From: Bugula neritina
Lineage: Eukaryota; Bryozoa; Gymnolaemata; Cheilostomatida; Bugulidae
Length of the DNA stretch: 64,000 nt
NCBI GenBank assembly: GCA_964035545.1
Contig: OZ037768.1
Span: 17,107,875 to 17,171,874, forward strand
Direction of reading: 5' to 3'
Positions 1 to 12,068 of the stretch are shown here, in pieces (the first letter of the stretch is position 1; each line of letters opens with the position of its first letter). Below the pieces are notes generated by a model, which saw only the letters and a list, made by a program, of their open reading frames with translations, was not told the origin of the DNA and made no database searches. Made by a program: the position numbers and the translations under genes.

Positions 1-974
1 CCCAAATATTCTGGGGCTAAACTTTTCAAATATTTAGTTTGAACAACAAATTGTAATAGCTTTATAAGATGTAAAGCAATACAGTACAATTATATCAAGT
101 TCTCAGTGCAGCCACAGAACTCCGACTTTTTGAATATAAACTACATATTATGTGCGTGAAGTTTAATATTAATATCCGGGTATATATGTGAGTGTGTATA
201 TATTCTTGTTGTCATGTTTTACATTATATAAGCAGCCATAAAAATCTGCAAACAATATTAATTGAACTGAAAGTATTTGATCAACGTGAATATTTGGATA
301 GTTGGTGCTAAATTGACTCTAGGCCATGAAAGTGCAGTCAAAGAAAAACAGTCTGCATTTGGAAAATATCCCAATTATTTGTAAGAATATTATGGTTGGG
401 TCAAGTTAATAATTCCAATTTTGCAATATATATGAAGGCTGTAAACATTAAAGATATTTCAGCTAAGTGTTATTTTATCATCTAAGACTTGTTCTGCATT
501 TAGCTAAGTTACAAAATCATTGCAAGTAAATGGAAACTTTGTAAAACTTGATGTGAAGTGTATTCTATTAACAAAATTTTATGTTCCACTGAATTGATGT
601 ATATTCCACTTCATCTTAACGAAAAGTCATTGTTTTATTTACAATTGAGAAACACAAGAGCACAAATTAAAATACAAAATACCAATAAGATATATTTTTT
701 AAAAAACTATATTTGTTTACAGGCAGTCAGAATAAACATATGGTGTCAGTAAGAAAAATACAAATATAATATCAAAAAGCCTTTAAATTTGATACCAAAT
801 CTAAATTTAATATTTGATAATGCTACCAAAGTAAACTACTTCAACTAAACTCAATTCTGTATAGTAACATTTTTCAAAAGATTTCGTATTGAAAAACAAA
901 TTTATAATAATACTTAGTTCCAAGATCACTTTGACCACTTAAAAAGATTTCCTAGATGTAAACAATAGCATCAG
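1..974. other. AT-rich flank, no gene seen
   Basis: This stretch lies downstream of the polyadenylation signal of the carrier gene. It is AT-rich, and its only open frames are under 70 codons with no recognisable motif. I see no RNA gene, inverted-repeat element or tandem array in it. Confidence 0.6.
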
Positions 975-980
975 TTTATT
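975..980 (-). terminator. Probable polyadenylation signal of the aspartate/glutamate carrier gene
   Basis: TTTATT on the plus strand reads AATAAA on the minus strand, about 240 bases past the carrier stop codon. It is the first canonical hexamer downstream in a plausible 3' untranslated region. Cleavage would fall 10-30 bases further on. The motif is short, so this is position-based inference. Confidence 0.45.
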
Positions 981-1218
981 AGTATAACACTTATACTTAT
1001 AAAATCCTTCACTTTGTTGTTTTAAAAAAGGTGAGAAGTAGTAAATACGAGTAATGCATTTGTCTAGTCTGCAAACCATAGAACACATCAACATGTTACG
1101 TAACAGCAAAACAGTCTTTTGAGATTCTACTGAAAATATGTGATGCAATCAATAATTTAAAATGTGAGAGAACAACGCACATCAACAAAGTCAGCAATAT
1201 AAAATCGCTGAACAAAAG

Positions 1219-4200
1219 CTACGATGCTCGAAACTTAGGAAAGCACAAACCAAACCGTGTCTCTACCCCCTCAAACGTGGGTCGGACATATTTGTAGCCT
1301 CCAATGTGGTCGGGATTTGGTGGAACAAAATCTTCAATTGAGCGCCCTGTGGTTGAGCCCTCTGGCTTTCTGTAAATTAGATGTATTAGTAAAGCATTTC
1401 TTAATTGCAGATGATCTAGTTATCTGCAATAGAGAGGGAGGAAGGGTAGAAGAGAGATTAGAGGCATGGCGCGGACATTTAGAGGACGCAGGTCTCAAGG
1501 TGAGCCGGAAGAAAACTGAGCATCTTCCACCAAGGAAAAGCACAACCAGGATCAGAATGAAAAAATATGACCAGGAAGACTACACTGAGCTACCAACAAC
1601 TAACAAGTTCAAGTATCTGGAGACAGTGATAGATCAGGATGGAGGCTGTGAGGCGGAAGTCACAAGAAGAATAAGTGCAGCATGGGATAGATGGAGAGAC
1701 CTATCAGGAGTTATGTGTGATAAAAAAGTGCCTAAACAACTGAAGGTATTACTCTACAAAACAATCATAAAACCAACACTGATATATGGCAATGAAACAT
1801 GGCCCATCACCCAGAGGCAAGAACAAAGGATAGAGGCAACCGAAATGCGAATGCTCAGACACACACAGGGAATAAACTGGGGGCTCATGTTAGGAATGAA
1901 GGCATAAGAAGCGAAGCTAAGGTTAAACCTGTGTCTAGGTATATGAGGAAGAGAAGACTTCAGTGGTATGGTCATGTGCAGAGGAGAGATAGTGAAGAGG
2001 ATATTAAATATGTGGCTGAGTTGAAAATAGTGGGGAAGAGAAAGAGAGGACGACCCAAACGAAGATGGATGGACACGATAGGAGATGACATGAAGCGATG
2101 GGATCTTAAACCAGAGGATGCAGAAGACCGGGAAAGATGGCAGACGCTGATAGAGATTGGAAACCTGCAGACCGGTCACCCGTACAGGGATACGACCGTA
2201 TAGGTGTGAAAGGTGTGAAAGTAAAGCATTTCTTAATAGTATTAGAAGATAATTCACCCCGCAGAAAGCCAGCTTTTCCCGTTAAAGATAGACTGCATTG
2301 TAAAAAAAAATCCATTGCTATTGCCAAAAGCGTGACTAATAATACATGATAAAATGTACCCTGATTCACAATCTTCAGTCAGAAATTCAATTTGGCCGAG
2401 TTGAAATTTCACTGATTTACGTTGCACTTTAAAAGCTACTTATCAATTTGTTGTACTGTGATAACTTAATCGGCAGATTTCAGAAAGATAACCAAAAGAA
2501 ATAATAACTCCTTGTAGATATCGATATTTAATTATGACTTTAGTGATTAGATGGCATAACTGAAAAGTGTTAAATAAAGCTTCATCGATTCAAGATAAAG
2601 CTAAGTTTTATGTTTATAATTATATTAGCCTACGATTTCTCAATTATCGATTTTGTGCTGCCAGCTTGACTGATTCCTTACGTTTTCAAAGGGCATCAAA
2701 TAGCGATTAAGCGAGTCTTATTTCATTATTAAAAAGTGAACTTCCCCATCAATATTATTTCAAAGATGTTCAGTAAACCTATAAACGAGTGAGATTAACT
2801 GAAACTCGGTAATTTTTTTCGCAGAGGTATAAACGCAACTTTACACATACAATAATGAGTTTAGAACTAACCTGCCACCAAAGTCGACGTAAAAGAAACG
2901 GTGAAGCATTTCGTAAGTGACGAGAGTGACTGCAAACTGTGGTGATGATCGGAACACTCGTGCTACAATGATGAACACAATGGACTTAACACATACTCAG
3001 TATCAGATGCATTATAAATATGAAGATTACATATAAACATATATTTTATAACATGCTTCGAAAAGTAACTATCTAAAAAATCATCTGTTCAAACAACACA
3101 GCTATTAGTAGACTGAACGGCCATAATCTAGTAAAAGCTTCATCTAAGCATTGCCGTGAGTCAAGATTAATGGTGCTATTGGTGAGTTGTCTCCCCCATT
3201 GTCCGAACCCCAAAAGCTAAACTAGTGAAACAGCTCACAGCTGGTCAACTGATTTGATCAAGTACTAATCCTACGATCTTACCAGGTGCTCCTTTCCAAA
3301 GAGCTCTTCCACCCTCTTCTTTCAAGATGGTCTTGAAGCAGTGGAACACTCCGTTGTATGTAGTCTGACCGGCCCGTGCTGTCACTTGCAATCTTGTCTT
3401 TATGACATCAGCAGGGGTGACCAAGGAAGCCGCAGGTGCACCTACAATTTTAAGGATAAAAAAACTCACACAAGTCTATAGTCACCAGTCCTGTGAGAAA
3501 AACTCTGATGGAAATGGGAATTTTCAAAGTAGGCGAAGGATCTATTCAGATGGGGCACAGGAGCAATTATGATTGGATGCTCTTTCTAACATCACCATAG
3601 GCCTTCGTCGGGCTCGAACCCATGACTTCGTGCTTACTAGACAAACACTCTAACCCGTAGACCACGGCTGATCCTTACAGTTTTAATGATCAAATTCATA
3701 TAAAATTACAGAGATTCAAAACTTTGGTAAACCAATGATGCACACTTCCATTTCATCATACCCACAGTTTAGTTTATGAACAATGATGACATATTTATTT
3801 GAATAAATCAAGCAATAGTATTCTTGAAAAAGTGAATAATTTACCCGCTATGAAAGCTGCTGCCAAAAGAGTCAGCGGTGTATTGTACCCATTTTCATCA
3901 GCGAATTTCTTCTTAAGGTGAGCATAAGTAGGGAAGTATATTGCCGAAAATGGAATGTCCCTGAGAAAGCAGGCCCTTGCTCCCTAGAAAAATATTATAA
4001 AATTAACGCCATAGTTACATTTTAAATATATCCAATGAAGTACACCACTATTATTTACACAACTAAGAATTACTTAATTCAACCTCAAGATGTATAATTT
4101 CATATTGTGTTAGGAAAGAAAACAAAGAAACAGAAAGTACTTTATAAAGCCCAAAGAAGCCAAGCTCCTTGATCACTTGAATAGCACTGGGTCGGGCCGC

Positions 4201-7200
4201 AGAGGAAACCTCCCCTGCCACCTGTAGCCGGATCTTCACTATTTCCAGCGGGTTTGTAAACATGACCTGCGACGCACCAGCCTAAAACACGAGTTATAAA
4301 TGTGTTGTAGCATACAAACTAAAAATTGTCAATTTATTAGAAAATGATTGAAATTATAGAATTTATATACAAGCTCCAAACTAAAACAAGCGATTGTCAG
4401 ATTTGCATCAGCGGATTATTTGCAATAGCAAATAGCAAATAGGCAAGTCATGGAGTAACACTAGCCAACAGATACCTACCATGCCACCTGCAATACACTC
4501 GGACATAAAGGTTATGCTTCCATCAGAACCTGACAGCTTGCCTCTCATAAGATCATTCACCTATAAGGAAAGTAAATAAACAGTACGACTCAAAACATCC
4601 AGCAAAGAAAATGGATGCACAAAAAGCATGCTTGAGACTAAAATAAAAGTTTATCCAATTCTGTTAGCTTACCGTCAGTTTTATAGCCTTCTCAGGAGCT
4701 ACACCAACCAGCTGTGGTGCTAGCCCTCGGTACAGTCCACTGACACCTTCAAACCTGAGGACTTTCTTGAAGCAATCCCAGCTGTTCTTGTACATGACTT
4801 CTCCAACTAAAGTCGTACGCTGATTCTGCATTCGAGTTTTCACCAAATCAATGGGGTAAACTGCGGTAGCACCGGTTGCTGTAAAGTAGTATAAAGAATA
4901 GCTGTGATATGACCTAATTTACCAAACTTCAACAATATCCACTGTTGGTTGTAAATAGATCATACTGTTGTAAAAAATACTTTGATGATTTAGTTACAAA
5001 CATAACCCAACATAGTGACGCTTAAACCATTTTTCCATAAGTTTGGAAAGAGATTGGTGATCAACATGAACGCCCATGAGTTTGCCAGTAGTAAAGAAAG
5101 ATCATATATTGTTCGCAAATCTTCGCAGTGTGTTAAAAGCATACGTTGATATACACACACAGAAATGAATGGGCCAAGTTGTATGATCATCAATAACTAA
5201 ACAGTGTCGAACTGGAAGTTAGTTGAAGATGTGGAAAGATAAAGTCCTGCTTTTGGGTGAATTGAAACAAATGCATTCCCAACAAATGATGATTTTACAA
5301 AAACTATTATTTACCTCCAGCAATTGAGCCAAGGAAAAATCTGTAAAAATTTTCCAGAACTTGCATAAAAGCACTTTGACCTTCACTGTGGGCTGCATCA
5401 GACTCCTTCATATTTGCTATTGTCTACCAACGGTCAGAAATATAAAATACTATTACGTAAGGAAGGTTCAAGAGGATATTCAAAGTTATGACCATTAACC
5501 AATGATAGCATTGCCAACATCAAATCGCTGATACATCCCTATAAAAACTACATTATAAAGATAATGAAACTTAATGAAAACTTATTAAAATATATGAAAT
5601 TAATAATAATATCGTATGCAATTGAAGTATTTAAAAAAGTTATTGAGTTAATGCATACTAACTAATTTCACGATAGGGTTATTGAAAAACTTGTTTTGTT
5701 AGAACATACTTGGAAATGAATATGTCAAAGTTACATTTAACACCAAAAGCATTTAGCTATTTAGTTAGTTAAAATATTTTTAATATGATGAAATGCGCTG
5801 CTTCCAGTAAAACCTTTGAACCCTTGGATGCCTCTAATTCATCAGAACAACCTTAATTAGCTCATCATTTACATCTCTCTAGCTTGACAGAATATAATAC
5901 GTTCAACAACATCAAATTGTTGGGTTTTCATAGTTGATTTAAAATACGGCTTCAGATAAAGAAATTTAACTCACACCCAAAGTGACTGACTGCAAGGCGT
6001 AGGGCATCTTCTCAACATCAAGTGGAGCCACGGCATCAAGGTCAGAATATACGAGTCGCCTAAAAATATACGTTAGCTTTATATAATCACACAGTATATA
6101 AAGCATAAAACAGCAATTCATGTGATTACTTCAACTAACTGTAACAAAAAAGTATTTGACTCAAATTACAAAATTATATTTAGGATATAATATCCTAATT
6201 ATGGTCAAACAGCTAAATAACAAGAAATTAAAAATTTAGAATCAAATATGATTAAAGTTTGCTCTAACAAATGATCCAAATTCAAATATTGGACTTCTAG
6301 AAAATTCTTTCTGTGTAAAGAAAAAGACATGAAAGTGAATAACTTTTTAGCTTTAATTAAATGCAACAGCATCTAACACGTGTTTAGTATTCAACATAGC
6401 AAAAAATTCAAAAACAAAAAGTATAGCAAGCCTACAATATACCGTAATCAGTAAATAATTTCATGGCAGCAAATGCCAGTTTAACACAACGACATACCCA
6501 TCTTTGTGCATCAAGCCTGTGAGTTGGTACAATATTCGAACTTCCATGGGAGTGACTTGAGTGAAATTCTGAGCATTTCTCAAAAATTCTCCTACAAGTT
6601 AATTGAAAGTCAAGAGATTACAGAATTATATGCAGTTGCCTATTACAACATAATAGTAACAGCTATTCACTTGCTCACACATAAACCCCCCCCCCCCCCC
6701 CCCCCATTGACATGTACACCTATATGACTACAAATTTACTGGCATTATACAGCACAATTAATGCTAGCAAATCAACAAGTGAGCTTTGAATTCAGCATCG
6801 CCAATGCTACCAACTTATGTACACTGCATATATTCATTAAGAAAATTCATCGTTGTGCTTTAAACCATTCCTTATGATGAAATAATATGCTCTGTTAATG
6901 ACAACAGCTATTATCGATTACACTCCCAGAGAAATATTTTTACAAAAATAGTAAGCATAAACTATTCATTACACTCACCTTGTGCGACCGTTTTCTCCTT
7001 GTTTTTCTCAGCCACTTGCAAGTATATCTTCTTCATCAACTCCATGTTGTTGAGGAGAGAAATCAAGCCTTTGAAATACGGATATGTAATCAATTCGGAG
7101 TCGGCATCACCTAGCTTTAAAGCACAAATGAAGAGCATAACTCCAATACTACAGAAAACTAATTTTTTTTATTTAGTTTTTGCCCCCAAACAAATCAGTA

Positions 7201-9286
7201 AATGATTGCAAAATTTTGCTACTTTTTATATATAAAAAACATATTAAAAGTATAATTCTAGCTCAACAAAACAATTATGCCAACTTAATGAACAACTCAT
7301 GTAATGTGAAAGTAGCTACGCTCTACAAATCCAGCTACCATTGGCCTTACCGAAGTTATGCTTTCCTCAACATAGGGAGAAAGCAGATGTGGGCATATGT
7401 TGACCAATATCTTCTTTAAATCTTTCAAAGTGATGGAACCACTTCTATTTTCGTCAAACTTTCTGAAAGCCTGAAGAGCATGCTCTTCTTGATACTCCTA
7501 ATAATATTTACAAGGTGATTAATTGTACTATACCGTTGGGTTATCACAGAACTGCACTCTATATTGCATATAGTTGCTAGTATTTCTGCACAATATTGTT
7601 CTATATTATGTGCCGTAATTAAATGATTATTTTTTCACTTGGGGTTAGTTTTTTAAAAAATATTCAGCAGGCTACAGTTGCACTTGCAATGTGACACATA
7701 ATCTCTAGCTGCAAATTTATCATAATAAAATTACATCTGCACCATTCATTCTAGCACAGTACACTCATCAGGTATTATACATTTAAGTACTGCTACATGT
7801 GCAACACTAATAGGTAACCAGGTCACACGAGTTAGTCTGATTGGTGCAAGAATACAAGTGAATGAATAGAAAAAGAACTCGTATTGTTAGACAGAAAGAC
7901 ATACCCACAGAACTTGAGTGAACTCATGGTAAGAGATGGAGCGATCTCTTTTGGCGCCAAAATGAAGCTTCACAAATTCTGTGTCAAAATTGAACTTGAC
8001 AAACTTGTTTAGAACTGTGTGTTGCAGCGTGTTACGGAATTCATCTGGAAATTCAAACTTCTATACAACAACTCATAACAAAAGCTGATTGCACCACAAG
8101 ATGGCATGTCAATCACTAATCAATATTTTTTTCTTTTTGCAAAAATAAGCAAAAAAAATTGCATATGGAACCATAACAAGAAAAAAAATTCCCCATAGAT
8201 TGTATAAAACGCAGAAATAAATCAAGTATAACAGTTTGTGAGAGATTACCAAAAGAAAGGACACCAGTGGCATTCCTGTCAAATATTTTGAACGCCACCC
8301 TGTAGAGAGCATCAGGTTGACAAAGCAGCCCTTCAAAATGCTGAAACTCATCAAAGTTGATATATCTAAAAGCCAAAGAAAAACAATTAAAGATCAATGA
8401 AAAAAATCAGCTCAGCTAATGCATCAAAACGGCTAAACCAGACATTAATATTGTAGGAGTATTTATAACAAGATCTGTCCTAAGCAAGAATCTTAAGAGT
8501 ACGAGTAGGAAAACTTCTAGTAACCATTCTAATAAGCTATGCACTCTGGCATAAAGTTCATTGCTAAAATATTCAATTCAACAATGCAAAATGCTATTAA
8601 AAAGCTGCTATTAAAATATCCTTTGGATGAGTCAACTCTAGCCTGCAGATGGCAAACAAGATAATTCTGCACACAGACTAGCACATATGGTACAGTAGGC
8701 CGATAGATCTTGCGTTGTTTTAGAAATTTCATGTGAATCAAGCACAGAAGTACTCATTTACCCAGTGCACAAGCTATCCACTGTGTGGCCAAGCAGCTGT
8801 AAAGTGTCTTGATTATAGTTTTCCTCTTGCATCAAACCCAGATAGTTCTGAATGAAATCTGTATAAGACATCACCTTCTCGCCGTCAACTGTCTTTGATG
8901 CATACTAAATTAAAACAATAAAAATTTAAAAGGAATTAATTTTATATATATTATTGCATGTTGTAAAACACCTAAAAAGTTGGAAATGAAACAACAAACA
9001 ACAAATTCAAGTGTTTGGTGAATGAGATACTGTCAATACTTGATATAAACTAAGCAAACTGTAAAACAGCTTTCAACAAGCAACCTACCTTGAGAAAAAC
9101 TTCTTTCAAATTTTCTGTATTTGCCCGGGCAATGTTGGAGGTAGGTAGTTGCTATAAATACATCATACAATACGTTAAACAAACTTTTCACGTTATATTC
9201 TAATAAATACATCGAATCTGAATTGAATGTCTTCAAACACTTACAGGTAAAGGTTCACACCTAGCGGAGCTACACAGGGAGTCCAT
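1219..9286 (-). CDS. SLC25A12/SLC25A13: Calcium-binding mitochondrial aspartate/glutamate carrier (aralar/citrin), 17 coding exons
   Basis: Inner-membrane carrier that exchanges matrix aspartate for cytosolic glutamate plus a proton, feeding the malate-aspartate shuttle. Exons from the start: 9245-9286, 9089-9151, 8762-8904, 8250-8365, 7905-8044, 7351-7497, 6979-7114, 6498-6591, 5975-6059, 5315-5423, 4673-4878, 4480-4560, 4141-4281, 3845-3983, 3283-3441, 2872-2962, 1219-1369. They join in phase into 680 residues, against 675-678 in the human pair. Residues 1 to about 340 are the EF-hand regulatory half. The carrier half has three repeats with signatures PIDLVK (367), PLEIVK (465) and PADVIK (557). 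The C-terminus contains the family's DHIGGY and FGL motifs. The exon holding the start runs back to an acceptor at 9324-9325, so a 5' untranslated exon lies upstream. I chose this ATG because it gives the usual family length. The last intron holds a LINE, and the intron before exon 3283-3441 holds a SINE. Confidence 0.96.
1388..2237 (+). mobile_element. 5'-truncated non-LTR retrotransposon (RTE-like) with 18-bp target-site duplication
   Basis: The insert (1406-2219) is flanked by perfect copies of agtaaagcatttcttaat at 1388-1405 and 2220-2237. Its reading frame begins inside the reverse transcriptase at the catalytic ADD motif. It continues through the thumb region and the zone that in intact relatives reads [13 protein letters not shown] and GRPKRRWMD. 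The frame shifts once, around 1870-1900, so the element is dead. The 3' end has a short tandem of GTGTGAAA, as RTE-clade elements often do. It sits antisense in the last intron of the carrier gene. Assignment to RTE rests on the C-terminal motifs and the tail and is less certain than the LINE call. Confidence 0.9.
3458..3676 (-). mobile_element. tRNA-derived SINE, copy A (diverged target-site duplication)
   Basis: On the minus strand this reads as a tRNA-like head (GCCGTGGTCTA, then GGTTCGAGCC as B box), followed by a body with GAGCATCC, CTCCTGTGCCC and CTCACAGGA blocks, ending in ACTTGTGTGAG. The same structure occurs at 18225-18391 and 36721-36931. Flanking sequences at 3444-3457 and 3677-3690 match at 12 of 14 positions and look like an aged target-site duplication. 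It lies in sense orientation inside a carrier intron, and its 3' end is only about 15 bases before the splice acceptor at 3442-3443. Confidence 0.85.
6687..6706. repeat. Homopolymer C tract
   Basis: An uninterrupted run of about 20 cytosines in a carrier intron, in otherwise AT-rich DNA. Similar tracts occur near 39370-39386, 46116-46125 and 55466-55476. No coding role is possible; the length is likely polymorphic and error-prone to sequence. Confidence 0.85.
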
Positions 9287-9323
9287 TGCATCAAGTCGTT
9301 TGAATGCCTGGCGCAGATCTAGG

Positions 9324-12068
9324 CTAAAAAATAAGAATATTAATAAAATAATTGTTTTAGGTAATTACAGACTCAGTCATAGAAAACAAATTTTAATTAA
9401 AAAAACTTGGAAATTGGAAGAAACCTTTTAGCAAGAAATTTGTATTGCAAATTGCATAATCCTAACTAGGTAATTTGCAATACAGCTCTGCTAACTTGGC
9501 AAGTTGACAAGCATGTAATTGGGTAAACATTAATGAATTACAATGCATGCAGTGCCCTGCGCACGGCCAGTTTTCATGATTTGTGCAGTGAAGTGCGACT
9601 CACCAGATTAACATTAGAATGCGGAATTGTTTTCAAAAACAAAAGCATGCATGAAATTCGTGATGCAAACCATGTTGTTCTAAGGGTCATTTAAATGGTA
9701 TCAGAAAATGCTAAAAATATAATTCTTATTACGTAATGAGACATTAACAAATAATTTTATTGTTCATCAGTAATTTTTAGACTAATTGTATGAAAAAATT
9801 GATAAAGACTATAATATCAATAAGTTTAAAACATTTTTTAGGTTAAAGGTCTTCTGCGAATTTTTGTCTCATTAGAAAGCTGGCAAGTTACAAATTCCAA
9901 CTTACATATTGTTATGCACACTGTCAAAGTATATTCTACAACATGTGAAAACAACATGCTTGATACTTGCATACTGCATTCATAGGGAGTGTTTCTTCCT
10001 ACATCATCATACCAGGTCGACACAGCAAGCTTTATAACTTTTTTGAAAAATAAAATGTAGGCGGCAGAAGAAATGTCAGTGTTTAAAAACATAAAACTAT
10101 GTACACCTGAATCAATTGCATTTCAACTTTAGGCTACAGCTGTAGTATTTGCTAAAACTAATATCTATAATTTGTAACTCAAAGCAGCTGTTATAGTTTA
10201 TCAGTATGTCTAATTGACTTAGGCCTATATATGGCAAGGAAGAGAAACAGTTTTATAAACTTAATTCAAATTTTAAAAAACACAAAACAATTACATCAAG
10301 TAAAATAGTTATTTCTCATTGATTGAAAAAATCAAAATAACAAGTAAATTTAAAAAGTATACCAGTATGTTTCTTCAAGTGAAATTGCTAAGCCTTTCTA
10401 AAAATTACTTACAAACAAATTGAAATCCGGGTTGAATAGAAGTTTGTTTTGCTTTATTTCAATTCATCAAAAAATTTTAATAAAAAGTAGAAAAAATATG
10501 GGGTGTCTACCAAAAGGAAGTAATGATGAAGTCCATTTACCGGCCAATAGCAAAGCTAGTGGAGGCCCAAAATGGTCAGCAACCAATCAGTTAATGCATA
10601 TATTCCCATCAAGAAGGCTGCACCTTACACCCACCCTGAATGCTTTGGAATCAGACAAACTTTTGCAAGTATTGCATGAACCAATACAAAATTTTAAGAT
10701 GAAGATGGCAATAAAATTATTGATATAATTTTAGCAGTAATGAGTATATGACATGGTCAATTTGAATAATATATTAGACTAGCTGCAGCTTCACACATAT
10801 CCTACACTGTAAGTGTAAAATAATTTAGCTATGCAACAAGCTTTCAATACTATTTTGTTAAAATATTTAGATATTTAATTTTGTGGTTAAACATTTTTCA
10901 CAACAAAACTTTCATTTTTAAACAGAAGAAAATAGGAAATATTATTACTCAATCTTATACTTTTAATCTATATACTTATAGTATAGTTATACCTATACGT
11001 ATTAATTATTAGTTATTTACTCTTAATTTTGCAGTTACAGTATCAGTAAGTGAGTATGAGTAGTTTAATTTAAAATTAACATTTATTTAATAAATATTAA
11101 TTGTAATTATAAATTAATGTTTACTCATATTTACTTCTATTATTGAAACGTTAAAAAAATTTAACATTTTGATAATTATAATGATAATCATTTTTATAAA
11201 TCAGTAATCATCTAAAGATAATGATAATCATAATAATCACATAATTATAATCTTACTTAATCTTATACTGATAAAAATAGACAATAGTCATACTCATAAT
11301 CACCATCAAGTATCAACTTGAACTTCAAGTATCATAATCAATATTATTGAATAATATTAATAATATCATTATCGTAGTGAGACGATTTTAAGTTCAACAA
11401 TCAGTATCACGCACAATCACTATCAGTATCAACTATCATTGTGATTGTAGGTGTATGACTATGAGTATGACTATGAGTATGAGCATCCGTACGACTATGA
11501 GTATGAGTATCACTATCAGTATGACTCAGTATGAGTATCATTTAGTTATAGTAATAGAAATTTAAATCTAATTCTTATAGTTATTCTAACACTGTTAGTA
11601 ACACTAACAGTAACACTAAGTGACTAACTTACTGTAATTGTAAGTGTAAGTCATTGTCAAAGTGAAAGTGTAACTAATAAGTAAATTCAAGCTATAGCAT
11701 GTGGCTGTAAATGTTGTACAATTATTATTTATCCAATCTTGTCACTCAAAGGTATGTAATTGCAGATAATTTTAGAGAGGCTTATGCTTAAACTTGAAGT
11801 TTTTTGCCACCTGTACTGCCAAAGCTGCAAATCCTGCATCTAATTATGACTTTGCACGACATGCCGGCCACCGTCATATTCCAACCATATAGAGACAGTG
11901 TGCATGAGAGATCAGTGGAGAACGTGTAACCCTCCTTTGCGAGTAATGAGCTGTAAAGAATTTGACAGTTTACAGTATTTAGCTTAGAAAAGACCGATGC
12001 AGGTAGACATGTTTCAGTAGACTAACAATCGGCTGTGTAAAATCTACGCCCATTAGTTCTCCACAAAA
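9324..12068. other. Spacer between the carrier gene and HAT1, possible bidirectional promoter
   Basis: This interval separates the head-to-head carrier and HAT1 genes. It must contain the untranslated first exon of the carrier, because the acceptor at 9324-9325 needs an upstream donor, and the HAT1 promoter. I could not place either. About 10950-11690 is degenerate simple sequence made of GTAA, ACTA and GATA-like words. The most ordinary-looking DNA is 11800-12060, directly before the HAT1 start codon. One 102-codon open frame at 10420-10728 matches nothing I know. Confidence 0.5.
10955..11690. repeat. Degenerate simple-sequence island
   Basis: The stretch is dominated by short words such as ATCATTATGATAATG, GTATGAGTATGAC and AACACTAACAGTAAC without a fixed period. 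It is cryptically simple rather than a clean tandem array. Comparable islands lie at about 12180-12600, 30640-31200, 32080-32950, 43780-44270, 46205-47720 and 57000-57720. Confidence 0.7.

Noticed and set aside
3600-3670. tRNA-like sequence considered as a tRNA gene
   Set aside because: It is the head of a SINE: the stems do not pair, and the same sequence with a long body recurs at 18225 and 36721.
10420-10728. 102-codon plus-strand open frame between the carrier and HAT1
   Set aside because: No recognisable motif and no splice-linked partner exon. The length is compatible with chance, though it is the longest frame in that spacer.
11780-11880. Minus-strand segment with two in-frame ATGs, considered as the carrier's first coding exon
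   Set aside because: No donor joins it in phase to the exon ending at 9323, and the ATG at 9284-9286 already gives the family length.
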